A stretch of DNA of 64,000 nucleotides from Nonomuraea helvata (GTDB taxonomy: Bacteria > Actinomycetota > Actinomycetes > Streptosporangiales > Streptosporangiaceae): assembly GCF_039535785.1 (NCBI RefSeq), contig NZ_BAAAXV010000009.1:1736001-1800000 (forward strand). The letters run 5' to 3'. Of the stretch, positions 20,232 to 28,934 are shown piece by piece. The notes under the pieces are model-generated. The model was given only the letters and a program-made list of their open reading frames with translations, did no database searches and was not told where the DNA came from. Made by a program: the position numbers and the translations under genes. Within the stretch, counting starts at the first letter, position 1; every line of letters starts with the position of its first letter.

Positions 20232-21371
20232 TCAGCCTGACAGGCGGATGGGCATGATCAGGTAACGGTAGTCCGGAGCGGCTCCGTCCTCCACAGGCTT
20301 GCCACCCGTGAGGATAGCGGGCTTCGTCGATGTGGTCATCTGGAGCCGCGCGACATCGGAGTCGATGGCCCCCAGCCCCTCCAGCAGGAACTGGTGGTTG
20401 AAGGCGATGTTCATCTCCTCGCCCTCGTAGTCGACCGGGAGCGCCTCGACGGCCTGCGCCTCGTCGCCGCTGCCCGCCTCCAGCACCACCTCGCCGCTCT
20501 TGAACGCCAGCCGCACCGGGGTGTTGCGCTCGGCGACCAGGGCGACGCGCTTGACCGCCTCGACGAACGGCCCTGTGGACAAGTCCGCGCGGGCGGAGAA
20601 CTCCGTGGGCAGCAGCGAGCGGTACTTGGGGAACTCGGGGTCGAGCAGCCGGGTCGTGGTCCGCCGCCCGGCGCTGGAGAAGCCGATCATGCCCTCCCCG
20701 GTGCCGCCGGCGGAGCTGAGCGCGATCTCCACCTCCGCGCCGGTCGTGCCGAGCGCCTTGGCCGTGTCGGCGAGGGTCTTGCCGGGGATCATCGCGATGG
20801 CGGCGAAGTCGGGCTGGCCCGGCTGCCATTTCAGCTCGCGTACGGCGAGCCGGTAGCGGTCGGTCGCGGCGAGGGTCACCGTGTCGCCCTCGATCTCCAT
20901 CCGCACGCCGGTGAGCATCGGCAGCGTGTCGTCCCGGCCCGCGGCGACGGCGACCTGGGCGACGGCGGAGGCGAACACGTCGCTGCCCACCCGGCCGGCG
21001 GCCGGCGGCATGGCCGGGAGGGACGGGTAGTCCTCCACAGGCATGGTGAGGAGTGTGAATCGGGCGCTGCCACAGGTGACGACCGCCTTGGCGCCGTCCA
21101 CCACGAAGTCCACAGGCTGTGCAGGAAGAGAGCGGGTGATCTCGGCGAGCAGCTTGCCGGAGACCAGCACGACGCCGGGCTCACCGGTGTGCAGCTCGAG
21201 CGTCACCTCGGCGGAGACCTCGTAGTCGAATCCGGACAGCTTCAGCTGCTGCTCGTCGGTGACCTCCAGGCGCATGCCCGCGAGCACGGGCACCGACGGG
21301 CGCGCCGGGAGGCTGCGTGCCGTCCATGCCACCGCCTCAGCGAGGACGTCTCGCTCGATTCGGAACATCAC
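20232..21371 (-). CDS. dnaN: DNA polymerase III beta sliding clamp
   Basis: This 379-residue clamp is made of three related domains and forms the dimeric ring that tethers DNA polymerase to the template. Recognisable stretches include LTGVRMEIEGDTVTLAATDRYRLAVREL and the C-terminal TTSTKPAIL, ending YRYLIMPIRLSG. The start is GTG at 21371 with AGGAGG nine bases upstream; an ATG at 21368 is the alternative. It is separated from dnaA by oriC and transcribed in the same direction. Confidence 0.98.
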   Translation of the reverse strand: MMFRIERDVLAEAVAWTARSLPARPSVPVLAGMRLEVTDEQQLKLSGFDYEVSAEVTLELHTGEPGVVLVSGKLLAEITRSLPAQPVDFVVDGAKAVVTCGSARFTLLTMPVEDYPSLPAMPPAAGRVGSDVFASAVAQVAVAAGRDDTLPMLTGVRMEIEGDTVTLAATDRYRLAVRELKWQPGQPDFAAIAMIPGKTLADTAKALGTTGAEVEIALSSAGGTGEGMIGFSSAGRRTTTRLLDPEFPKYRSLLPTEFSARADLSTGPFVEAVKRVALVAERNTPVRLAFKSGEVVLEAGSGDEAQAVEALPVDYEGEEMNIAFNHQFLLEGLGAIDSDVARLQMTTSTKPAILTGGKPVEDGAAPDYRYLIMPIRLSG

Positions 21372-21904
21372 GGTGATCAGCCTCCTGGGTTCGTCGTTGA
21401 TTCAAGTCTTCACTCTCCCGCACCTGAGCTCCGGGAGAACCCTCTATGGGTCTTTGAGTTTCTTAGTTAGAGATAGAAGAGGTCATCACACTAGGGGCTG
21501 TGGAAACTGGGGACAACCAGCGTTCCGGCTGGTCAGCGGCCCTGTTTTCATCCACTGGGGATGTGGGTGACGCCTGGGGAGAACTCGCGCGCCTGGGGAC
21601 AGAGAAACTTCACCCACAGGCCGTCCCCAGATCTTGGTGCCTTCATCCACCGGCATCGGCGGGTTATCCACGAGGTTTCCACAGGTTGTCCACGGGGTAA
21701 AACGGACACCCCTGGAGTCCCAGATTGCCTGTTCACAGGCCGTCCACACGTTATCCACGAGTAGTCCCCAGGTTCTCCCCAGGGTGTCCCCAGAGTTGTC
21801 CCCAGGACCTGTGGGGGATTTTTTCGGGCATTGTGTGGCGAAGAGCCGGCGGGTTTTGGTGTTTTCGCAGATCCACAGTGTTTTCCACAGGCTGTGCATG
21901 ACGC
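21372..21904. other. oriC: chromosomal replication origin, dnaA-dnaN intergenic region
   Basis: The 533-bp gap carries many DnaA boxes. Clear ones are TTATCCACG (21664-21672 and 21751-21759), TTGTCCACG (21686-21694), CCGTCCACA (21740-21748), TTGTCCCCA (21796-21804) and TTTTCCACA (21881-21889). Variants include GTGTCCCCA (21784-21792) and TAGTCCCCA (21762-21770). Reverse copies are TGTGGAAAC (21499-21507) and TGGGGACAA (21508-21516). A short AT-rich stretch (GATTTTTTCGG, about 21818-21828) and the AT-richer segment at 21460-21480 are candidates for the unwinding element. Position and box density make this the origin; the exact melting site is not shown by sequence alone. Confidence 0.93.
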
Positions 21905-23482
21905 TCAGGCCCCGCGGGATGTCCGCTTGATACGCAAAGTCAGCTCGTTGACCTGGTTGTACATCGACCGGCGCTCGGCGATGAGCGAGCGGATCTTCCG
22001 CTCTGCGTGCATGACGGTGGTGTGGTCGCGGCCGAACTGCTGGCCGATTTTGGGCAGCGACAGCTCGGTCAGCTCACGCGCCAAATACATGGCGATCTGC
22101 CGGGCGGTGACGAGCGCCCGGCTGCGCGAGGTTCCGCACAGGTCCTCGATGCTGATGCCGAAGTACTGGGCGGTCTCGGTCATGATCGCGGCGATGGTGA
22201 TCTCGGTGTCGGACTCCGTGGTGATCAGGTCCTTGAGCACCACCTCGGCCAGCTGCAGGTCCACACCCTGCCTGTTGAGGCTGGCGAACGCGGTGACCCT
22301 GATCAGGGCGCCCTCGAGCTCGCGGATGTTGGTGGAGATGCGGCTCGCGATGTACTCCAGCACCTCGGGTGGCGCGGCCAGGCCCTCCTGGATGGCCTTC
22401 TTCCTGAGGATCGCGATGCGGGTCTCCAGCTCGGGCGGCTGCACGTCCGTGATCAGGCCCCACTCGAACCGGTTGCGCAGCCGGTCCTCCAGCGTGGTCA
22501 GCTGCTTGGGCGCGCGGTCGCTGGAGATGACGATCTGCTTGTTGGCGTTGTGGAGCGTGTTGAACGTGTGGAAGAACTCCTCCTGCGTCTGCTCCTTGCC
22601 CTCCAGGAACTGGATGTCGTCCACAAGCAGGATGTCGATCGCCCGGTAGCGTCCGCGGAAGCCGTCGGCCTTGTGGTCGCGGATGCTGTTGATGAAGTCG
22701 TTGGTGAACTCCTCGGAGCTCACGTATCTGACCCGCGCGCCGTCGTACAGGCTCTGTGCGTAATGCCCGATCGCGTGCAGCAGGTGCGTCTTCCCCAGCC
22801 CGGAGTCGCCGTAAATGAAGAGCGGGTTGTACGCCTTTGCGGGGGATTCGGCCACTGCCACGGCCGCCGCGTGAGCGAACCTGTTGCTGGCCCCGATGAC
22901 GAATGTCTCGAATGTGTACTTCTGATTGAGCCGAGCCGGTTCGCTGGGTTTGGTGCTCTTCGCCTCCCACCGGTTCGGCGCCGGCTCCGGCTCTTTCTCC
23001 ACAGGCGGTGTGTACGGCTGCGCCTGTTCAAAAGAGAAGCCGGGCTGTGGATATTCGGTGGATATCTGGGGCTGCTCAGGCTGTGGAGAATAGAACTGAG
23101 GCGGCTCGGCAGCCTGCTGGTGCTGCGATTGCGCGGGCTGTGCGTAACGCGGCTGGCTCTCCACATTCTGGGGATAACTCTGAGTCACAGGCTGTTGATG
23201 AGCGTCGCGCGACGGCGGCTCCGGCGCTGTGGTGTCGATCATCACGGCCAGCCGCATGTTCTGGCCGAGCTCCTGCGACAGCGCGTGCGCCACGAGCGGG
23301 CGCAGCTTGCCCTCGATGAGGTCCTTGAGGAAGTCGTTGGGGACGCCGAGCACGATGGTGTCGTTGGCCCGCGCGATCGGCCGGACCATGGCCAGCCACG
23401 TGCGCTGCTGGATCGGCACGTTCTCGTTGAGGAAGTTGTTCAGGGCCCTCGCCCATACCGTGCCGAGGTCGACACCGTTCAT
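21905..23482 (-). CDS. dnaA: chromosomal replication initiator DnaA
   Basis: This 525-residue protein starts at the ATG at 23482, chosen because GGAGGGG precedes it and the family N-terminus (VWARALNNFLNENVPIQQRTWL) begins there; upstream in-frame codons are non-homologous. Domain I (about 1-90) is followed by a Gln/Pro/Tyr-rich linker, domain II (about 95-200). Domain III is AAA+ with Walker A GDSGLGKTHLL and Walker B ILLVDDIQFLEG. Domain IV carries the DNA-binding signature GRDHTTVMHAERKI. It binds the boxes in oriC and probably represses its own promoter through the boxes at 23524-23774. Confidence 0.98.
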   Translation of the reverse strand: MNGVDLGTVWARALNNFLNENVPIQQRTWLAMVRPIARANDTIVLGVPNDFLKDLIEGKLRPLVAHALSQELGQNMRLAVMIDTTAPEPPSRDAHQQPVTQSYPQNVESQPRYAQPAQSQHQQAAEPPQFYSPQPEQPQISTEYPQPGFSFEQAQPYTPPVEKEPEPAPNRWEAKSTKPSEPARLNQKYTFETFVIGASNRFAHAAAVAVAESPAKAYNPLFIYGDSGLGKTHLLHAIGHYAQSLYDGARVRYVSSEEFTNDFINSIRDHKADGFRGRYRAIDILLVDDIQFLEGKEQTQEEFFHTFNTLHNANKQIVISSDRAPKQLTTLEDRLRNRFEWGLITDVQPPELETRIAILRKKAIQEGLAAPPEVLEYIASRISTNIRELEGALIRVTAFASLNRQGVDLQLAEVVLKDLITTESDTEITIAAIMTETAQYFGISIEDLCGTSRSRALVTARQIAMYLARELTELSLPKIGQQFGRDHTTVMHAERKIRSLIAERRSMYNQVNELTLRIKRTSRGA

Positions 23483-23523
23483 GGTGCGGTTCCCCTCCTT
23501 CCTCTCGCGGCCCCCCGCGATCG

Positions 23524-23774
23524 TTATCCACATGCGCGGCCGCCCGCTGTGATCGGCGGCCCCTTCGTCCACAGCGTGGAGGCCGGGCCCCGTGCCCAGG
23601 TCCTCCACAGGAGATCCACAAGTTGTGCACAGCCTTTGAGCGGGTCCGGAAGGGCCGACAGTATCCATGTGCACAGCTGTGTTCAAGCGTTGTCCACAGC
23701 CTAGTGGTACCTGGGTGCACATACTGTGGACGGTGGTCTGGCGGTGGAAAAGTCGCCTGTGGAAAGGTGGATAA
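23524..23774. promoter_or_regulatory. DnaA-box cluster between dnaA and rpmH
   Basis: The 445-bp divergent gap (23483-23927) carries TTATCCACA (23524-23532), TCGTCCACA (23565-23573) and TTGTCCACA (23690-23698). Reverse boxes are TGTGGACGG (23725-23733), TGTGGAAAG (23758-23766) and GGTGGATAA (23766-23774). These sit where dnaA and rpmH promoters must lie, so autoregulation of dnaA or a second origin element is likely. No gene is visible in the gap. Confidence 0.75.
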
Positions 23775-23784
23775 CCCGTTCAGT

Positions 23785-23814
23785 TTGACCTGGACGGTGC
23801 TTCCCCCGTAACGT
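23785..23814 (+). promoter_or_regulatory. candidate rpmH promoter
   Basis: TTGACC (23785-23790) and TAACGT (23809-23814) are spaced by 18 bases, a reasonable match to housekeeping sigma -35 and -10 elements, about 114 bp upstream of the rpmH start. Confidence 0.45.
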
Positions 23815-23927
23815 ACGACGGTCGGCTTGTCACGCGACGGCTATTTCGCGTGCCCTCGCTTCCCTGGCAGGCCATCCATGTGTGTATAAGCGTCCTTGCG
23901 GCGCACCATCAAGCCTGGAGCCCACCC

Positions 23928-24065
23928 GTGAGCAAGCGTACTTTCCAGCCGAACAACCGTCGCCGCGCGAAGACCCACGGCTTCCGGCTGCGGATGCGCA
24001 CCCGGGCCGGTCGCGCCATCCTCGCCTCCCGTCGCCGCAAGGGCCGCGAGAAGCTGTCGGCCTGA
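23928..24065 (+). CDS. rpmH: 50S ribosomal protein L34
   Basis: This 45-residue, very basic protein starts at the GTG at 23928 (SKRTFQPNNRRRAKTHGFR) and matches L34 over its whole length, including the RAGRAILASRRRKGR segment. It is the first gene of the rpmH-rnpA-yidD-yidC-jag cluster that diverges from dnaA in nearly all bacteria. Confidence 0.97.
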   Translation: MSKRTFQPNNRRRAKTHGFRLRMRTRAGRAILASRRRKGREKLSA

Positions 24066-24124
24066 CCGCCCCACGCGTTTTCGGCCCGCCGGTGGATCTC
24101 GCCGGCGGGCGATAGGCGTATACG

Positions 24125-24487
24125 GTGCTGTCCCGTCAATCCCGCATGCGGCGCGGGGAGGAGTTCGAGGCGGCCGTCAGGCGCGGCAAGCGCGCAGGTC
24201 GCCCGACTCTGGTGGTGCATTTTGCCATTTCGGGGGAAGAGTTCCCTCGGGTGGGTTTCGTAGTGAGCAAGGCCGTCGGTGGCGCCGTGACCCGTAATAC
24301 GGTCAAGCGACGGCTCCGACACCTGATGCGGGACCGTCTCGACCGGCTGCCGCGAGGTAGCCTGCTGGTGGTACGCGCCAACCCACCGGCCGCGTCCGCG
24401 CGATTCGAGCACCTGGCCGCCGAGCTCGACTCCGCGCTGGAACGTTTGCTCAGGCGGCGCGAGTCCTCGACGGGTGGACAGAAATGA
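24125..24487 (+). CDS. rnpA: ribonuclease P protein component
   Basis: This 120-residue basic protein subunit of RNase P assists the catalytic RNA in 5' maturation of tRNA precursors. The family RNR motif is clear: GGAVTRNTVKRRLRHLMRDRL. The GTG at 24125 is the start, and the stop overlaps yidD by 4 bp. It lies 59 bp after rpmH, as usual. Confidence 0.95.
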   Translation: MLSRQSRMRRGEEFEAAVRRGKRAGRPTLVVHFAISGEEFPRVGFVVSKAVGGAVTRNTVKRRLRHLMRDRLDRLPRGSLLVVRANPPAASARFEHLAAELDSALERLLRRRESSTGGQK

Positions 24488-24765
24488 CGGAGCAACCGCA
24501 AGGGGTGGCGCCGAGCTTCGCAGCTCGGGCACTGATCATCCCGATCCGGTTCTACCGGGCCTTCATCAGCCCGATGCTCGGTCCACGCTGCCGCTTCTAC
24601 CCGTCGTGCAGTGCGTATGGGCTCGAGGCGATCGCCACGCACGGAGCACTGCGCGGCACTTGGCTGACTGTCCGGCGCATCGGGCGGTGCCACCCATTCC
24701 ATCCCGGAGGTATAGACCCGGTGCCCCCACGCCCGGTCCGGTCCCACGAAACGCAAGGGAGATAG
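24484..24765 (+). CDS. yidD: membrane protein insertion efficiency factor YidD
   Basis: This 93-residue protein has the YidD signature CRFYPSCSAYGLEAI followed by GRCHPFHPGGIDPVP. The family assists insertion of membrane proteins by YidC. It overlaps rnpA by 4 bp (ATGA) and ends 4 bp before yidC, so the three are translated together. The N-terminal amphipathic helix (ARALIIPIRFYRAFISPML) is typical. Confidence 0.95.
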   Translation: MTEQPQGVAPSFAARALIIPIRFYRAFISPMLGPRCRFYPSCSAYGLEAIATHGALRGTWLTVRRIGRCHPFHPGGIDPVPPRPVRSHETQGR

Positions 24766-24769
24766 CTCG

Positions 24770-25693
24770 GTGGAGCTGTCCTGGCTCAACTGGCTGTACA
24801 CAGCCGTCGCCCAAGTCATCACCTGGATCCACCAGGCGTACAGCACGGTCCTCGACCCTAACAGCGGCTTGACGTGGGCGCTCACCATCATCACGCTGAC
24901 CATCTGCATGAGGATCCTGATCTTCCCGCTGTTCCTCAAGCAGATGCGCTCATCGCGAAAGATGCAGGAGCTGGCGCCGAAGGTCCAGGAGCTCCGTAAG
25001 CGCTACAAGAACGACAAGCAGCGCATGAACCAGGAGGTCATGGCGCTCTACCAAGGAGCGGGCGCCAACCCCCTGGGCGGCTGCCTCCCCGTCGTGGCCC
25101 AGTTCCCGATCTTCATCTCGATGTTCACGGTGCTGCGGGCGATCGCGGCGGACCAGCCGAAGTTCGGGATGACGCAGGAGCTGGTCGACAGCGCCAAGCA
25201 GGCCCTCATCCTGGGAGCCCCGCTTCCCGCCAGCTTCTTCCAGGCGGCCCACGTCAGCGAGAAGATCGTCATCGGCATCTTCGTCGCGATCAGCTCGGGC
25301 ACCACCTTCCTCACCGTCCGGCAGAGCGTCACCCGCTCCATGGCCCAGATGCCGGACAACCCGATGGCGCAGCAGCAGAAGATCCTGATGTACATCTCGC
25401 CGCTGTTCGCCTTCTTCAGCCTGAACTTCCCGCTCGGTCTGATCATGTACTGGGTCACCACCAACCTGTGGACGCTCGGCCAGCAGCACTGGTTCTACAG
25501 CCGCCACCCGATGCCGCAGTTCGACGCCAAGGGCAACGAGATCCCCGTGCAGGCCAAGCCGGGTCTGATCAACAAGCTCCGCAAGACCACGCCGGAAGAG
25601 CAGGCCCCTCCGCCCCCGCCTGAGCCTAAGATCGTCAGGCAGCAGCCAAGCCGCCAGTCCCGCAGCAAGCGCACCGGCAGCAAGAAGTCTTGA
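24770..25693 (+). CDS. yidC: membrane protein insertase YidC
   Basis: This 307-residue short-form (actinobacterial/Gram-positive) YidC/Oxa1 insertase has five predicted membrane segments: an N-terminal one near LTWALTIITLTICMRILIFP, and then those in PVVAQFPIFISMFTVLRA, IGIFVAISSGTTFL, ILMYISPLFAFFSLNFPLGL and IMYWVTTNLWTLGQ. The conserved arginine of the hydrophilic groove lies in ICMRI. A basic, Pro-rich C-terminal tail (PPPPPEPKIVRQQ...) may contact the ribosome. The GTG at 24770 is the start. Confidence 0.96.
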   Translation: MELSWLNWLYTAVAQVITWIHQAYSTVLDPNSGLTWALTIITLTICMRILIFPLFLKQMRSSRKMQELAPKVQELRKRYKNDKQRMNQEVMALYQGAGANPLGGCLPVVAQFPIFISMFTVLRAIAADQPKFGMTQELVDSAKQALILGAPLPASFFQAAHVSEKIVIGIFVAISSGTTFLTVRQSVTRSMAQMPDNPMAQQQKILMYISPLFAFFSLNFPLGLIMYWVTTNLWTLGQQHWFYSRHPMPQFDAKGNEIPVQAKPGLINKLRKTTPEEQAPPPPPEPKIVRQQPSRQSRSKRTGSKKS

Positions 25694-25713
25694 ACACGAA
25701 GGAGAGGCCGGCC

Positions 25714-26202
25714 ATGACCGAGGCCGAGCAGGAGAAGGCTCCGGATCTCAACGCGCTGGAGCAGGAAGGCGAGATCGCTGCCGACTACGTCGAGGGCCTT
25801 CTCGACATCGCCGACATCGACGGCGACATCGACATGGACGTCGAGGGAGACCGCGCCATGGTCTCCGTCGTGGGCCTCAAGGGCAACGAGCTCGTGGGCC
25901 CCGGGGGAGAGGTCCTGGAGGCGCTGCAGGAGCTGACCCGCCTCGCCGTGCACCGGCAGACCGGCGAGCGCTCCAGGCTGATGCTGGATGTCGGCGGCTA
26001 CCGCGAGCGGCGCAGGGCCGAGCTCACCAAGCTCGGCACCGAGGTCGCCAACCAGGTCAAGGACCGGGGCGAGCCGAAGTCGCTGCAGCCGATGACGCCC
26101 TTCGAGCGCAAGATCGTCCATGACGCGGTGGCGGCCGCCGGGCTCCGGAGCGAGTCCGAAGGTGAGGAGCCGCACCGCTACGTGGTGGTCCTCCCCGCCT
26201 GA
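25714..26202 (+). CDS. jag: Jag/KhpB-like RNA-binding protein (KH and R3H domains)
   Basis: This 162-residue protein starts at the ATG at 25714; AAGGAGAGG, seven bases ahead, decides this over the TTG at 25690. An acidic N-terminal segment is followed by a KH domain (residues about 35-95, including GLKGNELVGPGGEVLEALQEL). An R3H domain follows (about 100-160: KSLQPMTPFERKIVHDAV...PHRYVVVLPA). The protein binds RNA and is linked to cell-envelope control in Gram-positives. It is the last gene of the rpmH-yidC cluster, and a hairpin follows. Confidence 0.93.
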   Translation: MTEAEQEKAPDLNALEQEGEIAADYVEGLLDIADIDGDIDMDVEGDRAMVSVVGLKGNELVGPGGEVLEALQELTRLAVHRQTGERSRLMLDVGGYRERRRAELTKLGTEVANQVKDRGEPKSLQPMTPFERKIVHDAVAAAGLRSESEGEEPHRYVVVLPA

Positions 26203-26223
26203 GGAGTGTTACGCCATCCGATC

Positions 26224-26260
26224 CGGCCGTCTGCCCGCTCGTATGCGAGGTGGACGGCCG
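26224..26260 (+). terminator. hairpin after jag
   Basis: CGGCCGTC (26224-26231) and GACGGCCG (26253-26260) form 8-bp arms, followed by TTTCGCATTT, 22 bp after the jag stop. The rest of the 315-bp gap to rsmG holds no gene and should carry the rsmG-par promoter. Confidence 0.6.
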
Positions 26261-26517
26261 TTTCGCATTTGTACACCTTTATCCCTGTACGTCCACCGAA
26301 ACCGTGGTTCCGGCGCGTATGCGCCTTGTTAACGTTCTCCGGCTCGGTCCTCGCCATACCGACGGCGGCGTGCTCAAAGGTCGCCTTCAGACCGGCCCGC
26401 TAGTCTTCCACTGTGATCTCACCTCTAGCCTTGGGTAGAGACCACCCCGCAGTAGATCAACATCGGGCTGTTGCCCGCCTACCAGGACGGATCAGTCCCA
26501 GAAAGGGCCACCGACCA

Positions 26518-27189
26518 GTGAGCGATGAGCTTCCGGCGCCGCCGGACATAGCGCGGGACGTCTTCACCGGGGAGGCTTGGGATCGCGCGAACGCGTTCGC
26601 CGAGCTGCTGGTGGGACCCGGCGTGGTCCGCGGGCTGCTGGGCCCGCGTGAGGTGCCCCGGATCTGGGACCGCCACCTGCTCAACTGCGCGGTCGTGGCC
26701 GAGGCCGTGCCCCCGGACGTACGCCTGGTGGACATCGGCTCCGGCGCTGGGCTGCCGGGGCTCGTGCTGGCGATCGTCCGTCAGGACATCACGGTCACGC
26801 TCCTCGAGCCGCTGCTCCGCCGTACCGTGTTCCTGGAGGAGTGCGTCGAGGCGCTCAAGCTCGACAACGTCGAGGTGCTGCGCGGGCGGGCGGAGGAGCT
26901 GGCGGGCAAGCGCGAGTTCGACGTCGCCAGCGCCCGCGCGGTGGCGCCGCTCGACCGCCTCCTGAAGTGGGCCATGCCGCTGCTTCGCGAGGGTGGCGAG
27001 CTGATCGCCATGAAGGGGGAGCGCGCCGCCGAGGAGCTCGCCGAGGCGGAGCCCCAATTGCGGGCCATCGGAGCCCGATCGGCCGAGCTCGTGACGGTCG
27101 GGCGCGGTAAGGTCGAGCCGCCGGCAACACTGGTTCGGGTGGTAGCGGGTCGCGCGCCGGAGCGGGCCAGGCGGCGACGAGGGAGGTGA
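26518..27189 (+). CDS. rsmG: 16S rRNA (guanine527-N7)-methyltransferase
   Basis: This 223-residue Rossmann-fold methyltransferase makes m7G527 in 16S rRNA. The SAM-binding motif is VDIGSGAGLPGLVLAI (about residues 75-90), followed by LLEPLLRRTVFLEE and the family stretch VASARAVAPLDRLLKWAMPLL. The start is set at the GTG at 26518 (SDELPAPPDIARDVF), since homology begins there. It sits between jag and parA as in M. tuberculosis (gid). Loss of this enzyme gives low-level streptomycin resistance in other bacteria. Confidence 0.95.
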   Translation: MSDELPAPPDIARDVFTGEAWDRANAFAELLVGPGVVRGLLGPREVPRIWDRHLLNCAVVAEAVPPDVRLVDIGSGAGLPGLVLAIVRQDITVTLLEPLLRRTVFLEECVEALKLDNVEVLRGRAEELAGKREFDVASARAVAPLDRLLKWAMPLLREGGELIAMKGERAAEELAEAEPQLRAIGARSAELVTVGRGKVEPPATLVRVVAGRAPERARRRRGR

Positions 27190-27335
27190 CGGTTGTGCCA
27201 GTCGCGTCAAGCGGTCTGGGCTGGCCGGGCAGCCGTCCGTCCGAGAGTCCAAACGGGGTTGGCTGGCCCGAAAAGGGCGTGTCGCGACAGTCAATTCCCG
27301 ACACCGGCACACCACTGGTTGAAAGGATGGCCATC

Positions 27336-28253
27336 GTGACCCAGACCCCCCTGAACCCCGGCGATTCGCCGTTGGTACGAGAGGCGCTCAGCTCAGTGGT
27401 TTCACGTGAAACATCTGCAACCCCCACCGCCGCCCAGACCCCCAGCGACGGGGACGGCACCTGGCCTCGCCCGCCCAAGACCAGGGTGATCGCGGTTGCC
27501 AACCAGAAGGGCGGTGTGGGCAAGACCACCACGTCGGTGAACATCGCCGCCGCGCTGTCCATGCACGGCCAGCGCGTCCTCGTGGTGGACCTCGACCCCC
27601 AGGGCAACGCCTCCACGGCCCTGGCCACGGAGCACAGGGGCGACGTGCCGGACGTCTACCAGGTCCTCGTCGACGACCTTCCGATGGCGGACATCGTCAA
27701 GCAGGTCCCCGACATGCCTAACCTCTACTGCGCACCGGCCACCATCGACCTGGCGGGCGCGGAGATCGAGCTGGTCTCCCTGGTGGCCCGCGAGGCCCGG
27801 CTGCGGCGCGCGCTGGCGGCGTACGAGGCGGTCGAGCTGGACTACATCGTGATCGACTGCCCGCCGTCGCTCGGCCTGCTGACGGTGAACGCGTTGGTGG
27901 CGGCGGACGAGGTCATGATCCCCATCCAGTGCGAGTACTACGCCCTGGAGGGGCTCGGGCAGCTCCTCAGGAACGTGGACCTGATCCGGGCCCACCTCAA
28001 CCCGACGCTGAAGCTCTCGACCATCGTCCTGACGATGTACGACGGGCGCACCCGTCTGGCCTCGCAGGTGGCGGACGAGGTGCGGGCGCACTTCGGTGAC
28101 ACGGTGCTCAACACGGTGATCCCGCGCAGCGTCCGCCTGTCCGAGGCGCCCAGCTACGGGCAGTCGGTGATGACCTATGACCCGGGGTCGAGCGGGGCGA
28201 TGGCGTACATGGACGCGGCCCGCGAAATCGCCCACCGCGCCACCGTGTCCTGA
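27336..28253 (+). CDS. parA: chromosome partitioning ATPase ParA (Soj)
   Basis: From the GTG at 27336 the protein has 305 residues. GAAAGG lies nine bases ahead, and third-position GC falls upstream, although the frame is open back to 27186. The deviant Walker A motif is KGGVGKTTTSVN, preceded by VIAVANQ; DYIVIDCPPSLGLLT gives Walker A'/B. It is a MinD/ParA-type ATPase that moves ParB-parS complexes. A perfect parS site is embedded in the 5' coding region (codons for SVVSRETS). parB is not adjacent but about 1.07 kb away, which is unusual. Confidence 0.95.
   Translation: MTQTPLNPGDSPLVREALSSVVSRETSATPTAAQTPSDGDGTWPRPPKTRVIAVANQKGGVGKTTTSVNIAAALSMHGQRVLVVDLDPQGNASTALATEHRGDVPDVYQVLVDDLPMADIVKQVPDMPNLYCAPATIDLAGAEIELVSLVAREARLRRALAAYEAVELDYIVIDCPPSLGLLTVNALVAADEVMIPIQCEYYALEGLGQLLRNVDLIRAHLNPTLKLSTIVLTMYDGRTRLASQVADEVRAHFGDTVLNTVIPRSVRLSEAPSYGQSVMTYDPGSSGAMAYMDAAREIAHRATVS
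27399..27412. other. parS site inside the 5' end of parA
   Basis: GTTTCACGTGAAAC, the perfect 14-bp ParB-binding palindrome, lies about 63 bp into parA. Confidence 0.93.
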
Positions 28254-28458
28254 CCGGCCTTCGCCGACGCCCTTCTTCGACTCTGAACTAAGGCCGAGAG
28301 AGCACACCCAGCCCCGGTTCGTTCCGCCGGGTCCGCCTGTATGCCGCCACGGATGCTCTGCATGCCGTCGCGGTATTTTCGCGTGCGGGTAGGCATCCCG
28401 CAGCGGTCCCGACGAGAAGCCTTCACCTCGCCAACGAACGGCCCATCGCCACCACGGA

Positions 28459-28760
28459 GACAGCGCCCGCCCGCCGTCAGTGAGATGGAGCCAGTCCGCC
28501 GTCAGCGAGATGGCGTTGGCTCGCCGTCGGTGAGATGGCGTCGGCCATCGACACGATGGCGGTGCTGGCTTATCACACGGGCAGAGACGGCGCCCGCCCA
28601 CGACTACGCAGACGGCGCCCGCCCACGACTACAAAGATGGCGCCCGCCGTCACCATGATGACGGCGTCGGCCTATCGGCCCGGAGACGACGCCGGTGCAC
28701 CGCCACGTTGACAGTGCCGGCCCCGCCGCCGCTGAGACGGCGCTGCGCTGCTCCACGCCA
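28459..28760. repeat. 25-bp degenerate minisatellite, about 12 units
   Basis: Units begin GAYGGCGYCSGCC and continue with about 12 variable bases. Boundaries are at 28459, 28484, 28509, 28534, 28555, 28586, 28611, 28636, 28660, 28685, 28710 and 28736. Most units are 24-26 bp, with one of 21 and one of 31. Units at 28586 and 28611 are nearly identical (differing only in the last three bases); the others have diverged. Confidence 0.8.
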
Positions 28761-28870
28761 CCGGCGCCCGCACCACGATCGTGGCACAGCCAAATGGCGC
28801 GCCTGTGAAAGGGCGGGCCTGTGATGCGATGCCCCCCGATACGACGGGCCACGATGCGATGCCACGCGGT

Positions 28871-28934
28871 GCGCTGGGCCTGCGGTGCGCTGGGCCCGCG
28901 ATGCGCTGGACCTGCGGTGCGCTGGACCTGCGGT
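28871..28934. repeat. 16-bp tandem repeat, four copies
   Basis: GCGCTGGRCCTGCGGT is repeated at 28871, 28887, 28903 and 28919. The last two copies are identical and the second differs at three positions. GATGCGATGCC flanks the array on both sides (near 28853 and 28949). Confidence 0.85.

Noticed and set aside
23483..23722. N-terminal extension of dnaA by 80 codons
   Set aside because: It would run through the DnaA boxes and has no DnaA homology; the ATG at 23482 has a strong ribosome site.
27186..27335. Upstream extension of parA to the GTG overlapping rsmG
   Set aside because: Open in frame, but third-position GC falls and the sequence is not ParA-like; GAAAGG before 27336 gives a better start.
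28459..28760. 25-bp repeats as a CRISPR array
   Set aside because: Units are head-to-tail with no constant repeat plus unique spacers, and there is no cas gene nearby.
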